Under the pieces are notes generated by a model. That model was not told the DNA's origin. It did no database searches and saw only the letters and a program-made list of their open reading frames with translations. Positions 36,527 through 46,830 of a DNA stretch of 64,000 bases are shown here, piece by piece. The stretch is from Planctomycetota bacterium. GTDB taxonomy: Bacteria; Planctomycetota; GCA-2746535. The stretch is taken from the NCBI GenBank assembly GCA_002746535.1, contig NVWA01000023.1, positions 30,080 through 94,079 of the forward strand. Reading direction: 5' to 3'. Position numbers and translations under genes: made by a program. The stretch's first letter is position 1. Every line of letters begins with the position of its first letter.

Positions 36527-38697
36527 TGGTTTTTGATCAAACAAGAAAATCACCTCGCGATATTTTTCCTGGTCCGGAGAATAAATCTACTGTTAAAACA
36601 AATCCACTCTCATTTTATTGGCTGCCTGTCCAAGGTGTTAATTCATATACTTTCATTTTAAAAAATTCTGCAAATGTAGTTTTGCAGGAAGTAGTAACAG
36701 CTGAAAATATATTTCATTTAAAAGAGAAATTGCCCGTTGGTACCTATTCATGGGATTTAATATGTTCTGAAGGTCAAAGAGGTTGGTATGAATTTACGAT
36801 TGATCAAGAGGCCGAAGATTGGTTGGTCCCTTCTGCTAAAGATATCTTGTCAAAAGTCTCGATAGATGGTTACAAACACCTTTGGGGAGAAAAAGAAAAA
36901 GATTCAAATCAATATAAAAGTTTAAACTTAGAAATTTTAAATGCCAATGTGAAGATCGCGTTAAAAGATGGTATACCTCCTAAGCCAAAATTTCATTTGC
37001 CAGATATTGAAGAAAATGGTGAAAATGATTATACGCCATATTTTAAAAAATTACGTCACTATATAGATAGAAATTTAGTTTCATGTTCAATAGCCTATTT
37101 TTTGTATCAAGATGAAGAAGTCAAAAATTATATTAGAACAGTGCTGTTGGAAGTTTGTTCTTGGAATCCAGAAGGGCCTTGTGCGGTTGATGGGCCTTGG
37201 GGAGATGAAGTTGGCCTAAGTTTTTCTAGATGCTTATTCTCAGTATATGATTTGACTAAAGATTGTTTTAGCGATGTCGAAAAACAATTTATTGAAAATA
37301 CGTTGATTCAGTATGCTAGGCAAATCTATAGACGATTACTCAATACAAATTTTAAGAGTGAGCCAGGCAAAAGTCATGTCGGTAGAATATCAGCTTATCT
37401 TGGTGAAGCGTCTATTGTTCTAAAAGGCATAGTTGAAGATGAAGAAGCCGAGGAGTGGTTGCAATATTCATTGGATATTTATGGTTCATTTTTTCCATTT
37501 TTTGGAGGAGAAGATGGTGGGTGGGCTGAAGGTTCCTTTTATGCGTCATCATATACAAAATGGTTTATGCCATTTTTTCTACTTGTAGAAAAATATTCAG
37601 GATTTACCTTTTTAAATAAACCTTTTTATCAAAATTTCTGTCATTATTTATTTCATTTTATGCAACCCCATTATGAAGTGCATTCTTTTTGTGATGGGTT
37701 TTGGACCTATTGTATTCGTGAGGAATGGCAAGGTTTTTGGGCTCAAGACCCGTTCTCTGTTTATGCAGATCGATTTGGAGATGAGTATGTTTCAAGTTCT
37801 AGAGAAAGATTAGAGCATCCATCTCATTTTGACTTACATGTTTTTGAACATTTTTTTCCTAAAATATATTTAGAGAAACATCCAACAAAACAGGTCAAAA
37901 TAACAAACGATAAACATTTTAGAGATGCTGGTTTTGTGGCTATGCAATCAAATATCAAAAATATGGATCAGGGTGATAGCTTGTTAATTAGATGTTCTAA
38001 ATATGGTAGTAGCAGTCATCAACATGCTGATCAAGGGAATTTTACTTTACTAAAAAAGGGGAAAGCTTTAATTTGTTCATCAGGTTATTTTGGACGTGGT
38101 TATGGAGATCGACTTCATACTGAGTGGACCAAGCACTCTATTGCTCATAATGTTCCTTTAATTAATGGCGTTGGGCAAGAAACTAATAGTCATAGTAGTG
38201 TAGGTAAAGTAATTGATGTCATCTCAAAAGATTTATACAGCACTTGTGTACTTGATCTATCAGAATCATATCAGAATGTTGATGTGTATATTCGGAAAAT
38301 AATCTTTATACGAGATGGCTTAGTCGTTATAAAAGATTATATAAGTAGTGAAAATTCTATTTCTATTGATTGGAATCTTCATAGTTTATATAAACCAACA
38401 ATGGAAGATAATCTATTTGTTCTTGAAGGAGATGAGTCCTTTACTGGTAAGGTATATCATGATCAGTTTTCTGCACATGGTGAATTTACGGATCAATATA
38501 AACTTAAAGAATCAAGAGATGAATATAATACTTTAAGAAAACAATATCACTTGACTTGGAAGTTTGAAAAAGCTAATCAGCATAAAATAGTTGGGATATT
38601 TGATTTGTATTGTAATAATATCGAATTTGATATCTTGGCAAATAGATTTTCAGGAAATGATCAATATTCAATTTTGTTGAATCAAATATTTGAATAA
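36526..38697 (+). CDS. Heparinase II/III-family protein
   Basis: Large protein (723 aa) with an N-terminal Fn3/DUF4962-like part (residues 1 to about 90), an alpha/alpha toroid (about 100-430), and a beta-sandwich (about 440-720). The segment SSHQHADQGNFTLLKKGKAL with HxHxD-like residues and AHNVP are the heparinase II/III catalytic neighbourhood. Such enzymes cleave uronic-acid-containing glycans (PL8, 12, 15, 17, 21) but some members act in glycan synthesis loci. No Sec signal is visible at the N-terminus, which is unusual for a degrader and leaves a biosynthetic role open. Translationally coupled to the acyltransferase. Confidence 0.82.
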   Translation: MVFDQTRKSPRDIFPGPENKSTVKTNPLSFYWLPVQGVNSYTFILKNSANVVLQEVVTAENIFHLKEKLPVGTYSWDLICSEGQRGWYEFTIDQEAEDWLVPSAKDILSKVSIDGYKHLWGEKEKDSNQYKSLNLEILNANVKIALKDGIPPKPKFHLPDIEENGENDYTPYFKKLRHYIDRNLVSCSIAYFLYQDEEVKNYIRTVLLEVCSWNPEGPCAVDGPWGDEVGLSFSRCLFSVYDLTKDCFSDVEKQFIENTLIQYARQIYRRLLNTNFKSEPGKSHVGRISAYLGEASIVLKGIVEDEEAEEWLQYSLDIYGSFFPFFGGEDGGWAEGSFYASSYTKWFMPFFLLVEKYSGFTFLNKPFYQNFCHYLFHFMQPHYEVHSFCDGFWTYCIREEWQGFWAQDPFSVYADRFGDEYVSSSRERLEHPSHFDLHVFEHFFPKIYLEKHPTKQVKITNDKHFRDAGFVAMQSNIKNMDQGDSLLIRCSKYGSSSHQHADQGNFTLLKKGKALICSSGYFGRGYGDRLHTEWTKHSIAHNVPLINGVGQETNSHSSVGKVIDVISKDLYSTCVLDLSESYQNVDVYIRKIIFIRDGLVVIKDYISSENSISIDWNLHSLYKPTMEDNLFVLEGDESFTGKVYHDQFSAHGEFTDQYKLKESRDEYNTLRKQYHLTWKFEKANQHKIVGIFDLYCNNIEFDILANRFSGNDQYSILLNQIFE

Positions 38698-38798
38698 ATT
38701 GAATCAATTAAGAGATTTAATTTATTTAAGTAATTGATATTAAATAATCCTCAATTATTGTAAAATCAAAATTAATGAATCTTAAGAGGGGAGCTCCC

Positions 38799-39641
38799 AT
38801 GAAAAAAATCACATTAGCTGCGGGCCAATTTGTTGTTAAAAATGACATGGTTAGTAATAAAAAAATAATTTTGAAGCAAATAGAACAAGCAAAGAAAAAG
38901 AGAGCTAAGATTATATTATTTCCAGAGTGTGGTTTGACAGGTTATACAAGTGGTGATCAAGGCCCAATGGAAAACCTAACAGTAAAAGAGGTAGATGATG
39001 CCTTAAAAGAAATTGGTGACTCGGCAAAAAAAAATAAAATATATGTTGCTGTTGGTAGTTGTTATTTTGATAAAAAGAAGAAGAAATTATTTAATTCTGT
39101 AATCGTGTATAACGATAAAGGCAAAAAAGTATGTGTCTTTAGCAAAATGGGATTATGTAAAGGCGAAATGAAATATTTTGAGCGGGGCACTGAATTGCCA
39201 ACGTTTGTAATTGATGGTGTTCGATTTGGGTTGCAAATTTGTTTTGATGTGCGATTTGCAGAAAACTACCGTTCCTATTTTAAAAAGGATGTTCACGTTG
39301 TTTTGCATGCTTATCACCAAGCTGGAATACCTGAAATTGCTGCGCAACGTCGTGATCTTATTGAAGCATTTCAAAGAGTTAGGTCGAGTGAAAATGCTAT
39401 TTATACCATTACAAGTAATACCATTGGACTAAATAAGGGTAAAGACCAATGGATACCTACCATGGTTGTTAATGCAAGGGGTGATGTTATCAGAAAATCA
39501 GCTCCTGGAAGAACTGGCATAATCGTTGAGACAATCCAAGCCGATGATATTTTGGAAAATATAGAAATGGAAATACGTGATTATTCCAAAAAATTATTAG
39601 GCATGAAGACGCTTGGGAAAAGAAAGATTAAAGGCAATTAG
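38799..39641 (+). CDS. Carbon-nitrogen hydrolase (nitrilase superfamily)
   Basis: Amidase or nitrilase-like enzyme with the Glu-Lys-Cys triad: E43 in FPECGLTGYT, K116 in FSKMG and C148 in LQICFDVRF. At 280 aa it is of usual length. I chose ATG 38799, because AGAGGGGAG just upstream is a good ribosome-binding site; the ORF can be extended to an ATG at 38775, but that would place this site inside the gene. The substrate cannot be read from the sequence. It is not in an obvious operon. Confidence 0.9.
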   Translation: MKKITLAAGQFVVKNDMVSNKKIILKQIEQAKKKRAKIILFPECGLTGYTSGDQGPMENLTVKEVDDALKEIGDSAKKNKIYVAVGSCYFDKKKKKLFNSVIVYNDKGKKVCVFSKMGLCKGEMKYFERGTELPTFVIDGVRFGLQICFDVRFAENYRSYFKKDVHVVLHAYHQAGIPEIAAQRRDLIEAFQRVRSSENAIYTITSNTIGLNKGKDQWIPTMVVNARGDVIRKSAPGRTGIIVETIQADDILENIEMEIRDYSKKLLGMKTLGKRKIKGN

Positions 39642-39817
39642 TAATTCTGTTTTGTTCCCTCTTGATTTAGCTTTACTGTAGCTTTATAATCATCTCAGCT
39701 CTAATCTCTCAGATTACCATCATTGATAGCATGAAGGCTAAATGCCCATTTGAAAATTATATTTAAGATTTAAGACCTTAGATCCGATAAACAAAGTATC
39801 AGATCTTGGGCACTTTA

Positions 39818-40720
39818 ATGACTTTCGAATCCACAAAAATTCCAACAATTGCTGATCATTCAGAATTCAATTTTATTCAACCGTTCCTAGTTTTTATAAC
39901 GTGTATTTATTATTTATTTGTCTCTTTGGGTCACGATTTTGTCACTCAATTATATGTGGGAATTTTTAATAATTTTGGTCGTTCTAAAATGGAATCCGGA
40001 ATGTTATTTGGATTTATATTTTTGAGCATCTTTATTGCGGTGGCTTTAACTTTTTATATTTCAAAACATAAATCTGATTTCAAATTATCATCTAGCATCC
40101 TTTGGTTGATCGGTGGTATCTCATTGATTATTTGCTATCAATTATTGATTGTAACTAATATTGAAATGATCCATTTTGTGCAATATGCAATTTTTGGAAC
40201 TTTGCTATGTCTATTTATAAAAGACCATATCTTGGTATTAGGGATTGTATTTATCGGTGGAGTCTTAGATGAGTTCATCCAATTTTATCTGCATCCTTCC
40301 AACACGATGTATTTGGACTTCAATGACTTTATATTGGATGGTAGTGGGGGGCTTATTGGAATCTTAATTTATAGTAGTGTCTTGAGTAAATTTTATTTTT
40401 CTATGAACTCTATGGAGAAACAATTAAAAGTCACTTTGAAGATGGTCTATATTATTTTAATCTTCGCTTATTTTATTTCATTATATACAGGGTATTCAGT
40501 CATGTATTATAAATTGGCAGAACCAGAATCTATTGTGCAATTGATTGATGGAAAAAATACATTTGTATTCTCTTATTTTCGAGCCGAAAGCTTTTGGTCG
40601 GTATCCAATTATGGTCGAGAATACCATATCCTTACACCTGTCTGGGGTACAATTGCAGTAATCACACAATTCTGCCTATATTCGTTGTGTTTTAAATTCA
40701 TATCTTCTAAATCGAATTAA
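39818..40720 (+). CDS. VanZ-like membrane protein
   Basis: Polytopic membrane protein with about eight hydrophobic segments. The VanZ-family core is the segment DEFIQFYLHPSNTMYLDFNDFILDGSGGLIG (about residues 148-178, ATG numbering), with the conserved acidic D-E-x-x-Q and D-x-x-D patterns. VanZ proteins give teicoplanin resistance in enterococci, but most members elsewhere have no assigned role. Start is ATG 39818 or TTG 39806. The next gene begins 61 bases further and may share the transcript. Confidence 0.75.
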   Translation: MTFESTKIPTIADHSEFNFIQPFLVFITCIYYLFVSLGHDFVTQLYVGIFNNFGRSKMESGMLFGFIFLSIFIAVALTFYISKHKSDFKLSSSILWLIGGISLIICYQLLIVTNIEMIHFVQYAIFGTLLCLFIKDHILVLGIVFIGGVLDEFIQFYLHPSNTMYLDFNDFILDGSGGLIGILIYSSVLSKFYFSMNSMEKQLKVTLKMVYIILIFAYFISLYTGYSVMYYKLAEPESIVQLIDGKNTFVFSYFRAESFWSVSNYGREYHILTPVWGTIAVITQFCLYSLCFKFISSKSN

Positions 40721-40781
40721 AATATAATTAATCTGTCCAGTAATTATTTGTTAACGATTAATTTTTTAAAGCGATAATTTT

Positions 40782-42164
40782 TTGAGCTTAAAGTTTTTTT
40801 TCTTTTGGTGCCTTTGGGCGTTTACTTTTTGTATTGGTATTTGGGTTATACCAATTATGTCTCATCAATATTACCCTTCAGATTTAGAAATTAACTTAAT
40901 TGAACCTGTGCTTTGGACAGGTTTTGCTATGCTAGCTGGTTGTTGCTACGGTTTATTGATTTGGCTTGAATGTAAAAACTCTGAATACACAGAATCTACC
41001 ATAAAAGTATCTAGTGGATGGTTGTTATTATTAGTTCTGATTGTTCATACATCATTAATTTTTACAAAACCAATTTTAGAAGATGATTATTTTCGTTATA
41101 GTTGGGATGGGAAATCCATTCGCGATGGAGTGCACCCATATCTATATACACCAGCAGAAGTCATAAACAAAAGCTCTCCCGAATATGCAAAGAATATAAA
41201 CTTTCCGGAATATAGAAGTGTTTATCCACCGCTGGTAGAAGTGCTCTTTATATCAGAATTTCTATATCCAAATACAATATACGGTTGGTGGATATTTATT
41301 TTTTTAACAGATATCGGTCTAGTTATTTGTTGGTGGTATTTTCATAAAAAAGAACGAGGTCATAAAGATTATCTTTATTTGGCCCTTTGGCTAAATCCCA
41401 TATTTTTAAAAGAAGTTTTGAATTCTGGCCACTTAGATTTTTTTGCTGGTGCACTTTTGTTATTGTCATTAATTTATGTCTTGAAATTTAATAGCAAAAG
41501 AACAGAGTTTATTTTCTATGGTCTTATGGTTGGAATTAGACCTTGGTATGCGGCAATAATAGGCTGGAAAATTTTAGAATGGCATAAAAAAGAAATAATA
41601 TATTTCTTATTGATCATCTTGATTCCTTGGTTGATATTCTTGAACTGGCCTGGGTTACCTTCAGTTAATGATACCATGAGTAGTTGGCAAGCATTTGTCA
41701 GAGAATGGGAATTTAATGCGTTGTTTTATGACTGGTTAAATCGCATGAATTTAACTTTTGGTTGGGACTTGAGTAACGCTACACGACGTTACATTTGTTT
41801 ATTCTTTGGATTTTTCTTTTTAGGGTGCATCTTTGTTTGTTCTTATAAAAAAGAAAATTCATTACAATGGAGTCTACTAGGAATCATGTTTTGGTTAATG
41901 TGTCAGCCAACAGTGAACACTTGGTATTTTATTCCTATCATCATGGGTTTTGGTGGACAATATTTGTTGGAGTCACATGGCAATTTTAAATCATTGTCGA
42001 ATGGTATGTTAGTGGGCATGTCAGTAGCGCTTCCAATGTCCTATTTAAATTATTTGGATCTGGATGGAAGATTATTGAACTATCAATGGTCATTAGCTGA
42101 ATTTTTATTACTGATTCTGATTCCATTTTTATTTTTCCGTAGAGGCGCCCGTCCGTGCGTTTAA
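40782..42164 (+). CDS. Membrane glycosyltransferase, GT-C-like
   Basis: Polytopic membrane protein with ten or more hydrophobic segments. The extracytoplasmic loop EDDYFRYSWDGKSIRDGVHPYLYTPAEV (about residues 105-132) matches the acidic first-loop pattern of GT-C glycosyltransferases such as DUF2029 mannosyltransferase-like proteins. RSVYPPL follows as usual. The start is a TTG at 40782. The C-terminus has an abrupt GC-rich stretch (bases 42138-42160) and ends RRGARPCV. The sugar donor and acceptor are unknown; a polyprenyl-linked sugar donor is expected for the class. Confidence 0.78.
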   Translation: MSLKFFFFWCLWAFTFCIGIWVIPIMSHQYYPSDLEINLIEPVLWTGFAMLAGCCYGLLIWLECKNSEYTESTIKVSSGWLLLLVLIVHTSLIFTKPILEDDYFRYSWDGKSIRDGVHPYLYTPAEVINKSSPEYAKNINFPEYRSVYPPLVEVLFISEFLYPNTIYGWWIFIFLTDIGLVICWWYFHKKERGHKDYLYLALWLNPIFLKEVLNSGHLDFFAGALLLLSLIYVLKFNSKRTEFIFYGLMVGIRPWYAAIIGWKILEWHKKEIIYFLLIILIPWLIFLNWPGLPSVNDTMSSWQAFVREWEFNALFYDWLNRMNLTFGWDLSNATRRYICLFFGFFFLGCIFVCSYKKENSLQWSLLGIMFWLMCQPTVNTWYFIPIIMGFGGQYLLESHGNFKSLSNGMLVGMSVALPMSYLNYLDLDGRLLNYQWSLAEFLLLILIPFLFFRRGARPCV

Positions 42165-42387
42165 ACTAGATGAGAAAAATTATTCAAATTATAAAATAGA
42201 CGAAATGGCTTTACCTGAAGGCGAATTATATACCAGTCTATTTACTAGTATCCTCCAATATCTCTTAAGAGTAGTATTAAATCTATTGATAATTTAAATG
42301 TGCCTATATAATGAAAGTGAATTAGTAATCTATAGCCCGCCTGAATAATCATTCAAATAAAATTCATACATACGTAAAGGTACCCTT

Positions 42388-45231
42388 ATGAAATCTAAAT
42401 TTATAGTTTTATCGCTATTTTTAATAACAACTTCACTAGTGATTAATGCCGAAGATGCTTTTCAAGAATTTAAGGTTAAACGAAAAAACGTTTTTGAATT
42501 TACCAAAAAACCAGAAATGAAAGAAGAGAAAAATCTAAGTACCATCTCTTTTGAAGTCAAAGATTTTTGTGATGTGACTATCGCTGTTGAAAACTCACAA
42601 GGAAAAATAATCAGGCACCTTGCTAGTGGAGTATTAGGAGTTAATGCTCCAGCACCATTTCAAAAAAACTCCCTTAAACAAGTAATTAAATGGGACAACA
42701 AAGATGATCTTGGTCGGTACGTTGATAATTTAAAGGATACAAAGGTTAGGGTATCTCTTGGTTTGCAAGCGGAATATGAAAAGGATTTGTATTATAGCCC
42801 TTACAAAAGAATCGCTAAATTACCAATTATGGCAGCATCCCCAGAAGGTATTTATGTGTTTGAAGGTATGGGGCGAGATCACGTTAGATTGTTTGATCAT
42901 GATGGTAAATATGTGAAAACAGTTTATCCATTTCCGGCCTCGCAATTAAAAAATGTCAAAGGTCTAAAATGGTGGAAAGCTCCTGATGGCCATAAAGTTC
43001 CTGATAAAGAAGGGCTTTACCACAATACACTTTTAACATCAGGAAATAATGATGTAAGAACAGATCAAAAAGGGCGCCAAGGTGGTCGTGCAGCTACTGG
43101 ATTAGCTGTAAAAGGGAAAAGAATAGCGCTGTTATATGAGCATTTAAATCGTCTCTCGACCGATGGTAGTACGGGTGGTTTTCCACTTAAAGGTGAAGAG
43201 GTGGGGATTAAAATATCTAAAGGTGGCTATGGCGGTCAAGGAACCGGCAAACAAATGGTTGGTCCAACTAGTGCGGCTTTTTCACCAGATCAAAAAATAT
43301 TATACATGACCGGTTATTCGTGGAGACAAAGGCATGGCACACGAACTAGTAGTATCATGGGTGTCTTTAAAATGAACTACGAAACTAACGAGCCTGCAAC
43401 TATTTTTGCCGGTAAAAAATCTGATAAAGAATATGGTAATGATGACAAACATTTAACGGTACCAACTTCCGTAGATACGGATACTAAAGGTAATGTTTAT
43501 GTATCCGACTTTGCGAATCATCGTGTTCAAGTTTATGATCCATCAGGCAAAGTATTAAAAACAATAAAAGCTAAGTATCCTGCGAAAGTAAGTGTTCATC
43601 AAGTAACAGGAGAAGTGTATGTTTTCTCTTGGGGTATAATAGGTCTTCCAAAAGAAGTTGAGAGAAAAGATGATTTTAATCCTAAAAAGATTCCTCAAAA
43701 AATTACGGTGTTTTCAGCCTATCCTGAGTGTAAGCAAATACGACAAGATAAGTTTTCTTTTGGGGCAACTGATTATGGCTATATCGCCATCTTTGGACAA
43801 ACCTATCAGTTAACATTAGACTCATGGACTAAAGAGCCATCCTTTTGGGTAGTAGGAAGAAAATATATTCCGGGTCCTGATGATAGAGCTGCCGGTGGCA
43901 TTAAAAGTATGGATTTTCGAAAACTTTGGGATGGTGGTGCTCGAAAAGTTCAACTTGTAGACGGGAAGTGGAAGGTTGTATTTGATGTAACCGAAAGAGC
44001 TAAAAAGGATATCATTCGTTTAGCACCTCCGCATTATAATATTCAGCAATTATATTTTAATCCAAAATCAGAAAAACTTTATGTAGGAGAGCCTGATAGC
44101 GCACCGACAGGTAAAGCCTGGTGTGAATTAATCGAAATAGATCCAAATACCATGAAGACTCGTATTGTTAAACTTCCTATTAATCCGCAAGATATGGCCT
44201 TTGATTTAAATGGTTTAATCTATTTAAGAACAATGAATGTCGTTTCAAGATTTGATATGTCTACCATGAAAGAAGTTCCATTTGATTATGGAATTGAGAA
44301 GGCGAGTGTTGGCAAAGATGGTGGGATTGGTGGCGTCTCATCACCCGTTATTTCCGCCATCATGTTGCCGTCAAAAAACGTTGTATGTTATCATCAAGGA
44401 GGTATGAGTATTAATGTTAATGGTGATATTGCTGTGACTTGCGGTAATAATCTAAAAAAATCTGTTAACACTGAATTTAAATTTAATGACATTAAAGAAA
44501 CCGCAACTTATAAAGAACCAGAGTATCCTGGTCGTGCGGCTCATTCCATTTCTATGTGTCTCCATATTTGGGATAAATTTGGAAAAATAAAAAGCCAAAA
44601 TGTTATCAAAGGTTCTCCGCAAACAGATGGAGTTGCTATTGATAAAGATTGTAATGTCTTTATGTTAGCCACACCGCCTAGGTTAATTAAGGGCAAACCC
44701 TTTGATTATGGAATGTCTTCGACGCTAATCAAATTTTCGAAAACTGCTGAAGGTAGGTTTTTGTCAAAAAATAAAAAAAGGACTGCCATTCCATTAGATC
44801 CCAGTAGTTACCCTAAGAGACCTACAGAATTGCGTGGGCTATGGGTAAATAATTACGAGTGGATGTATGGCGGTGTTGGCTTTGGTGGATTTAATGGTAA
44901 GAGCACTGGTTGCGCCTGCTGGTTTGTTAGATTTAAATTAGATTATTTTGCAAGATCTTTTGTGCCAGAGCCAATGCAGTATAGTGTCGCTGTTTTAGAC
45001 TCAGCCGGTAATTTAATTTTAAAAATTGGACAATACGGTAATGAAGATTCTAAAGGTAAAAACAGTAAAGAACCTTTAGGTGGTGATGAAGTCGGCTTAT
45101 TTCACCCATGTTTTGTAGCCACTCATAGCGATCGTCGATTATTCATTGCTGATATAGGCAATGAAAATATTTTAAGTGTAAAATTGAAATATGTTGTAAA
45201 TGAGTTTCTAACGTTTAAAAATTCGAAATAG
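42388..45231 (+). CDS. Secreted NHL-type beta-propeller protein 1
   Basis: Exported protein of 947 aa with a signal peptide (residues 1 to about 21, ends VINAED). A FlgD-Ig-like beta-sandwich lies at about 45-130 (IIRHLASGVLGVN, VIKWDNKDDLG). Propeller repeats follow, including the NHL-type VDTDTKGNVYVSDFANHRVQVYD. Near the C-terminus stands a CxC motif (GCACWFVRF) and the box SVAVLDSAGNLILKIGQYGNEDSKG. The protein at 59764 shares all these parts. It has its own 223-base leader and is not in an evident operon. Function unknown. Confidence 0.8.
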   Translation: MKSKFIVLSLFLITTSLVINAEDAFQEFKVKRKNVFEFTKKPEMKEEKNLSTISFEVKDFCDVTIAVENSQGKIIRHLASGVLGVNAPAPFQKNSLKQVIKWDNKDDLGRYVDNLKDTKVRVSLGLQAEYEKDLYYSPYKRIAKLPIMAASPEGIYVFEGMGRDHVRLFDHDGKYVKTVYPFPASQLKNVKGLKWWKAPDGHKVPDKEGLYHNTLLTSGNNDVRTDQKGRQGGRAATGLAVKGKRIALLYEHLNRLSTDGSTGGFPLKGEEVGIKISKGGYGGQGTGKQMVGPTSAAFSPDQKILYMTGYSWRQRHGTRTSSIMGVFKMNYETNEPATIFAGKKSDKEYGNDDKHLTVPTSVDTDTKGNVYVSDFANHRVQVYDPSGKVLKTIKAKYPAKVSVHQVTGEVYVFSWGIIGLPKEVERKDDFNPKKIPQKITVFSAYPECKQIRQDKFSFGATDYGYIAIFGQTYQLTLDSWTKEPSFWVVGRKYIPGPDDRAAGGIKSMDFRKLWDGGARKVQLVDGKWKVVFDVTERAKKDIIRLAPPHYNIQQLYFNPKSEKLYVGEPDSAPTGKAWCELIEIDPNTMKTRIVKLPINPQDMAFDLNGLIYLRTMNVVSRFDMSTMKEVPFDYGIEKASVGKDGGIGGVSSPVISAIMLPSKNVVCYHQGGMSINVNGDIAVTCGNNLKKSVNTEFKFNDIKETATYKEPEYPGRAAHSISMCLHIWDKFGKIKSQNVIKGSPQTDGVAIDKDCNVFMLATPPRLIKGKPFDYGMSSTLIKFSKTAEGRFLSKNKKRTAIPLDPSSYPKRPTELRGLWVNNYEWMYGGVGFGGFNGKSTGCACWFVRFKLDYFARSFVPEPMQYSVAVLDSAGNLILKIGQYGNEDSKGKNSKEPLGGDEVGLFHPCFVATHSDRRLFIADIGNENILSVKLKYVVNEFLTFKNSK

Positions 45232-45263
45232 AGTAGTCGGTATTATCAAAATAAAATATATCT

Positions 45264-45432
45264 CTGGGAGCGCCGGCAGCTTGCCGGCTTAAATTGCTGA
45301 TGTCTTTTTGTGAAGAAATTGATTGTATATAGTGTTTTAATTTTTGAAAAAATACGTCGATAGTTTTTTTAATAATTTATTTAATTTTATTGATGAAGAA
45401 GTTTAAAGCCGGCAAGCTGCCGGCGCTCCCAG
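45264..45432. repeat. REP/BIME-like inverted pair of hairpins 1
   Basis: Two copies of a 27-base palindromic unit face each other: CTGGGAGCGCCGGCAGCTTG and onward at 45264-45290, and its exact reverse complement at 45406-45432, 115 bases apart. Each arm can fold by itself (GCCGGCA-GCT-TGCCGGC). The unit is GC-rich in an AT-rich region and lies between two convergent genes. The layout, a short head followed by a hairpin and repeated in inverted order, resembles REP elements mobilised by RAYT transposases. Confidence 0.75.
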
Positions 45433-45435
45433 GTA

Positions 45436-46815
45436 TTATTTTTTATGTCGATAAACCATGACACCGCTTTTCGATTTCCCGTATAAAACAAATACTTGAT
45501 GCGTTGGTTCATAGTAGCCTGCATAGCAATTTCCAAATTGTTTCCATTTGGCGCCGGTATTGTCTTTTAATAAAGGCATTTCTGTTTTTTGCCACTTGTT
45601 TGTTTTGATGTCATAAGAGTACATGGCTAATAATGATTTTGCCCATTGGTTTGTTCCCTTGCGAGCTAACAGTAAAAATTGATCAGTGCTACTGTCATAA
45701 TCAAAAGTACTTTTTGCATCATGGCCAAAAGATTCTCTTTGGGCACCTCGGGACCATGTATTGGTTTTGAAGTCATAAATGAACGTGCTATTTTTTTGAA
45801 CAGCAACTAATTTCTTATCAACTGAACTATAAGCGACTTGTAATTCTTCGCCAGGGGCAACTTTATCTTTGTGTACTAAATTTCTGACTTTTGAACCTAC
45901 TATAAGGTTCTCCCACTTATTAGTTTTAGAGTCATATGTCCACATGCCTTCGGTATAACCTCCGGGCATATTTCCTGCACATATGTAAAAAATTGTTTTA
46001 TCAATGTCAGGTATATAATGAATCGTGCCACCCATTGAGCGCATCAAAGGGAAAGGTCCTTCACCTTGTTGACGTTTCCAACGCTTTTTTTCTGGATCGT
46101 AAATATACATGGAGCTGGCTGGCTTAAGTCTTTTGATGAGTTCGTTACTGTCTTGATTGCTGTATTTCGCAAATGTTCGAATTTTCTTTTGATGAATATT
46201 ATTTTTTTGGTTTTTACCAGTGAAGTTTTGTGTATCTAATACATTCCAATAAAGAGTTTTTGCTCTTACATCATAAGTGATACCGTCCCAAGTATGCCAT
46301 GGTCTGACAGGGCCACCATTGGCTTTATCTTGTAAATAGCCATCTTTCATTACTACACCTGTGTACCAAACTTTTATTTTCTCCATCGACTCCTTGTCTT
46401 CAGGATTCTTTTTTAATTTGTTAGCATGTCCACGTAATTTTGTAGCATTCTTACCTGGTGGGCAAATTAAATTCCATGTATTGCTACCCAGATGAAATTC
46501 CCAAACATCATTGAGGCGATGGGGTACACCATGATTGGCACCACAGTACATCCCTGATTTTCTATCGGGCGCATAGACAATTTTATTGCAATAGTCTCTA
46601 ACGCCAGGACCATTTTTGAAAGTGGGATGATATTTTAATGCTTCGGCAGGAGCAATATCAAATTTTGGTAACTGAATCATTTCACCAGGTTTGATGGCTT
46701 TGATCAATTTGATGATTTCCGGATTGTCTTTGTAAAGTGTGCTGTTAGTTTCTTGCGTTATCGCATAGGATGAGATGAGCGTCAAGATTACTAATGTTAA
46801 AACCGTATGTTTCAT
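45436..46815 (-). CDS. Secreted Kelch-like beta-propeller protein 1
   Basis: Exported protein with a signal peptide (residues 1 to about 20, ISSYAITQE). The body consists of propeller-type repeats, for example NDVWEFHLGSNTWNLICPPG (about 103-122), GMWTYDSKTNKWENLIVG and MYSYDIKTNKWQK, each with a Trp closing the Kelch-like strand. The start has a strong ribosome-binding site (AAAAAGGAG). The gene follows its regulator by 15 bases on the same strand. Its N-terminal conserved block differs from the other Kelch-like proteins of the region, so it is the most distant family member. Ligand or activity unknown. Confidence 0.8.
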   Translation of the reverse strand: MKHTVLTLVILTLISSYAITQETNSTLYKDNPEIIKLIKAIKPGEMIQLPKFDIAPAEALKYHPTFKNGPGVRDYCNKIVYAPDRKSGMYCGANHGVPHRLNDVWEFHLGSNTWNLICPPGKNATKLRGHANKLKKNPEDKESMEKIKVWYTGVVMKDGYLQDKANGGPVRPWHTWDGITYDVRAKTLYWNVLDTQNFTGKNQKNNIHQKKIRTFAKYSNQDSNELIKRLKPASSMYIYDPEKKRWKRQQGEGPFPLMRSMGGTIHYIPDIDKTIFYICAGNMPGGYTEGMWTYDSKTNKWENLIVGSKVRNLVHKDKVAPGEELQVAYSSVDKKLVAVQKNSTFIYDFKTNTWSRGAQRESFGHDAKSTFDYDSSTDQFLLLARKGTNQWAKSLLAMYSYDIKTNKWQKTEMPLLKDNTGAKWKQFGNCYAGYYEPTHQVFVLYGKSKSGVMVYRHKK

Positions 46816-46830
46816 TTTCTGTACTCCTTT

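Noticed and set aside
39806..40720. Vancomycin or teicoplanin resistance role for the VanZ-like gene
   Set aside because: No other van gene is near and most VanZ-family proteins have no resistance role.
42138..42160. GC-rich patch at the 3' end of the GT-C-like gene as a REP element
   Set aside because: It has no matching inverted arm nearby and no head-hairpin layout like the two REP-like pairs.
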